Part shown: positions 5,861-7,086 of the stretch, piece after piece
Position numbering within the stretch: position 1 is the stretch's first letter
Layout of the letters: every line of letters begins with the position of its first letter
The notes under the pieces: model-generated
Told to the model about the DNA's origin: nothing
Seen by the model: only the letters and a program-made list of their open reading frames with translations
Databases searched by the model: none
Source of the DNA: Paracoccaceae bacterium
Lineage (GTDB): Bacteria; Pseudomonadota; Alphaproteobacteria; Rhodobacterales; Rhodobacteraceae
Reading direction: 5' to 3'
Assembly (NCBI GenBank): GCA_021767525.1
Contig: JAASTF010000156.1
Coordinates: 1 to 7,086, forward strand
Length of the DNA stretch: 7,086 nucleotides
Translations under genes and position numbers: made by a program

Positions 5861-5889
5861 TTGCGGCAGGCCGGGGCCGGGGGTAGGCT
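5861..5889 (+). promoter_or_regulatory. Candidate sigma-70 promoter for slt
   Basis: TTGCGG (5861-5866) and TAGGCT (5884-5889) are 17 bases apart. The implied start near 5896 leaves a leader of about 34 bases before the slt ATG, a sensible length. Both boxes match only half of the consensus, though the layout is like the element at 2654-2682. Confidence 0.35.
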
Positions 5890-5929
5890 GGCGCTGTTCT
5901 ATCCTTTGTTCTTGGGGAAAATGCAAGAG

Positions 5930-7086
5930 ATGTTGCACCGCCTTGTCCTGATTGCGGGCCTGTGTTTCGCCACCGCCCTGCAAGCGCAGGAGGGGCCGAA
6001 ACCCCTGGCGGCAGCGATGGATGCGATGCGCGATGGCGAGTGGGAAACCGCCCAGGCGCTGGCCGACCGGGCGGGCGATCCGGCGGGTGACCTGGTGGAA
6101 TGGTTCCGCCTGCGCGCCGGGCGCGGCACCCTGGCCGAGGCGGTGGCGTTTCTGAACCGCAACCCGGATTGGCCGGGGCTGGACCTGCTGCGCCGCCGCA
6201 GCGAAGCGGCCGCGGCCGAGGCATCCACCGACGATGTCCTGCAATTCTTTGCCGCGTATCGGCCGCAGACGGGGACCGGCGCCCTGGCCCTGGCCCGCGC
6301 GCTGACTGCCAATGGTCAGATTGGAGATGCGCAGGCCGGTCTTGTACTGGCGTGGCGGACGCTGGATCTGGGCCCCGAGGAGCATGACGCCTTTCTGGCA
6401 CAGCATGGCGAATTACTGGCCCCGCATCACACCGCGCGGCTGGATATGACGCTGTGGCGTGGCATCGCGAGCGACGCGGAGCGGATGCTGCCGCTGGTTG
6501 GCGACGACTGGCGCGCGCTGGCGCGGGCGCGGCTGGCCTTGCAGGCGCGGCGCGACGGGGTAAACGCGCTGATCGACGCGGTTCCGGCGGCGTTGCAGGG
6601 CGATGCGGGGCTGGCGCATGACCGGTTCAACTGGCGCATTCAGGCCGGGGCCACCGATGGCGCGATCGAGATGATCACGGCGCGTTCGGTTTCTGCCGCG
6701 TCGCTGGGCCAGCCCGAAAGCTGGGCCGGGTGGCGGCGCTATCTGGCGCGGGCCGAAATGCGGGCGGGCCGGGCCGATGTGGCCTATGGGCTGGCATCGT
6801 CGCATTGGCTGAGCGAGGGGTCATCCTATGCCGATCTGGAGTGGTTGTCGGGCTATATCGCGCTGCGCTATCTGAACGATCCGGCGCTGGCGCTGGATCA
6901 TTTCCAACGCTTTCGCGCGGCTGTCGAAACGCCCATTTCGCTGGGTCGGGCGGGATACTGGATCGGCCGCGCGCAAGAGGCGCTGGGGGATGACGAAGCG
7001 GCCAAGCTGGCCTATGCGCAGGGGGCCGAGCATCAGACCAGCTTTTACGGATTGCTGGCCGCCGAGCGGGCGGGCCTGCCGCCCGA
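5930..7086 (+). CDS. slt: Soluble lytic murein transglycosylase, N-terminal part (gene continues beyond window)
   Basis: An open frame with no stop runs from 5921/5930 to the window edge, giving about 385 residues. The first 19 (MLHRLVLIAGLCFATALQA) form a signal peptide, probably cut before QEG, so the protein is periplasmic; there is no lipobox around Cys12. The rest is an alanine- and leucine-rich chain of paired helices like the U-shaped superhelical domain of Slt70. Its last part, YWIGRAQEALGDDEAAKLAY (from about residue 343) followed by TSFYGLLAAERAG, matches the end of that domain. Slt enzymes cleave the MurNAc-GlcNAc bond, leaving 1,6-anhydro ends; the catalytic domain must lie downstream, so activity is inferred. 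I prefer 5930 because the extra MQE from 5921 adds an acidic residue to the signal and GGGGA (5914-5918) is too close to 5921. The gene is divergent from dapA. Confidence 0.85.
   Translation, partial: MLHRLVLIAGLCFATALQAQEGPKPLAAAMDAMRDGEWETAQALADRAGDPAGDLVEWFRLRAGRGTLAEAVAFLNRNPDWPGLDLLRRRSEAAAAEASTDDVLQFFAAYRPQTGTGALALARALTANGQIGDAQAGLVLAWRTLDLGPEEHDAFLAQHGELLAPHHTARLDMTLWRGIASDAERMLPLVGDDWRALARARLALQARRDGVNALIDAVPAALQGDAGLAHDRFNWRIQAGATDGAIEMITARSVSAASLGQPESWAGWRRYLARAEMRAGRADVAYGLASSHWLSEGSSYADLEWLSGYIALRYLNDPALALDHFQRFRAAVETPISLGRAGYWIGRAQEALGDDEAAKLAYAQGAEHQTSFYGLLAAERAGLPP

Noticed and set aside
5930..5980. Possible lipoprotein signal around Cys12 of the Slt protein
   Set aside because: The residue before the cysteine is Leu, not Gly/Ala/Ser, so it does not fit a lipobox; a normal cleavage site follows.
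5706..6406. Minus-strand open frames (231 and 207 codons) over the slt start
   Set aside because: They are antisense to a frame with a signal peptide and Slt-like helices; they are Pro/Arg-rich with no motif.
1..7086. Mobile element, CRISPR array, tRNA/rRNA, or a novel multi-gene system
   Set aside because: No transposase, integrase, terminal repeats, regular spacer arrays or RNA-gene signatures were seen, and every sizeable coding region belongs to a common housekeeping or transport family.

Overview
The window looks like ordinary chromosomal DNA from a high-GC alphaproteobacterium, most likely of the Rhodobacteraceae/Roseobacter-Paracoccus group. The reasons are the strong G/C bias at third codon positions, the aminotransferase that reads very like the Paracoccus denitrificans aromatic aminotransferase as I remember it, and the general style of the SmpB, DapA and Slt proteins. 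Coding density is high and no gap exceeds about 170 bases.

Layout. Positions 1-48 hold the last 15 codons of an unidentified plus-strand gene. It converges, across a perfect 8-bp hairpin, on a minus-strand DMT/EamA-family permease (76-978). A LysR-type regulator (1148-2053) is divergent from the permease, and their shared 169-base gap contains two clear dyads, so a regulator-exporter pair is the natural reading. A strong intrinsic terminator closes the regulator gene. Then comes smpB (trans-translation, 2173-2646), followed after 63 bases by a two-gene unit: a 3-mercaptopyruvate sulfurtransferase (2710-3567) and an aromatic/aspartate-type aminotransferase (3567-4751), whose start and stop codons overlap. 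The 140-base 3' region (4752-4891) contains 11-bp phased repeats and three consecutive hairpins. It lies between the aminotransferase and the converging dapA gene (4892-5767, minus strand). A divergent gap with one candidate promoter then leads to a secreted Slt70-type soluble lytic transglycosylase that runs off the right edge (5930-7086).

How the genes may work together. dapA supplies lysine and meso-diaminopimelate for peptidoglycan, while the divergent slt product cleaves peptidoglycan; this is a thematic pairing only. The sulfurtransferase and aminotransferase could form a cysteine -> 3-mercaptopyruvate -> persulfide/H2S route, because class I aspartate/aromatic aminotransferases can transaminate cysteine. 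That is an inference from the gene fusion-like spacing and known chemistry.

I found no mobile element, CRISPR array, tRNA/rRNA, defence system or novel multi-gene system. The most interesting signals are the translationally coupled sulfurtransferase-aminotransferase pair, the phased repeats with stacked hairpins at 4753-4886, and the dyads in the two divergent promoter regions.
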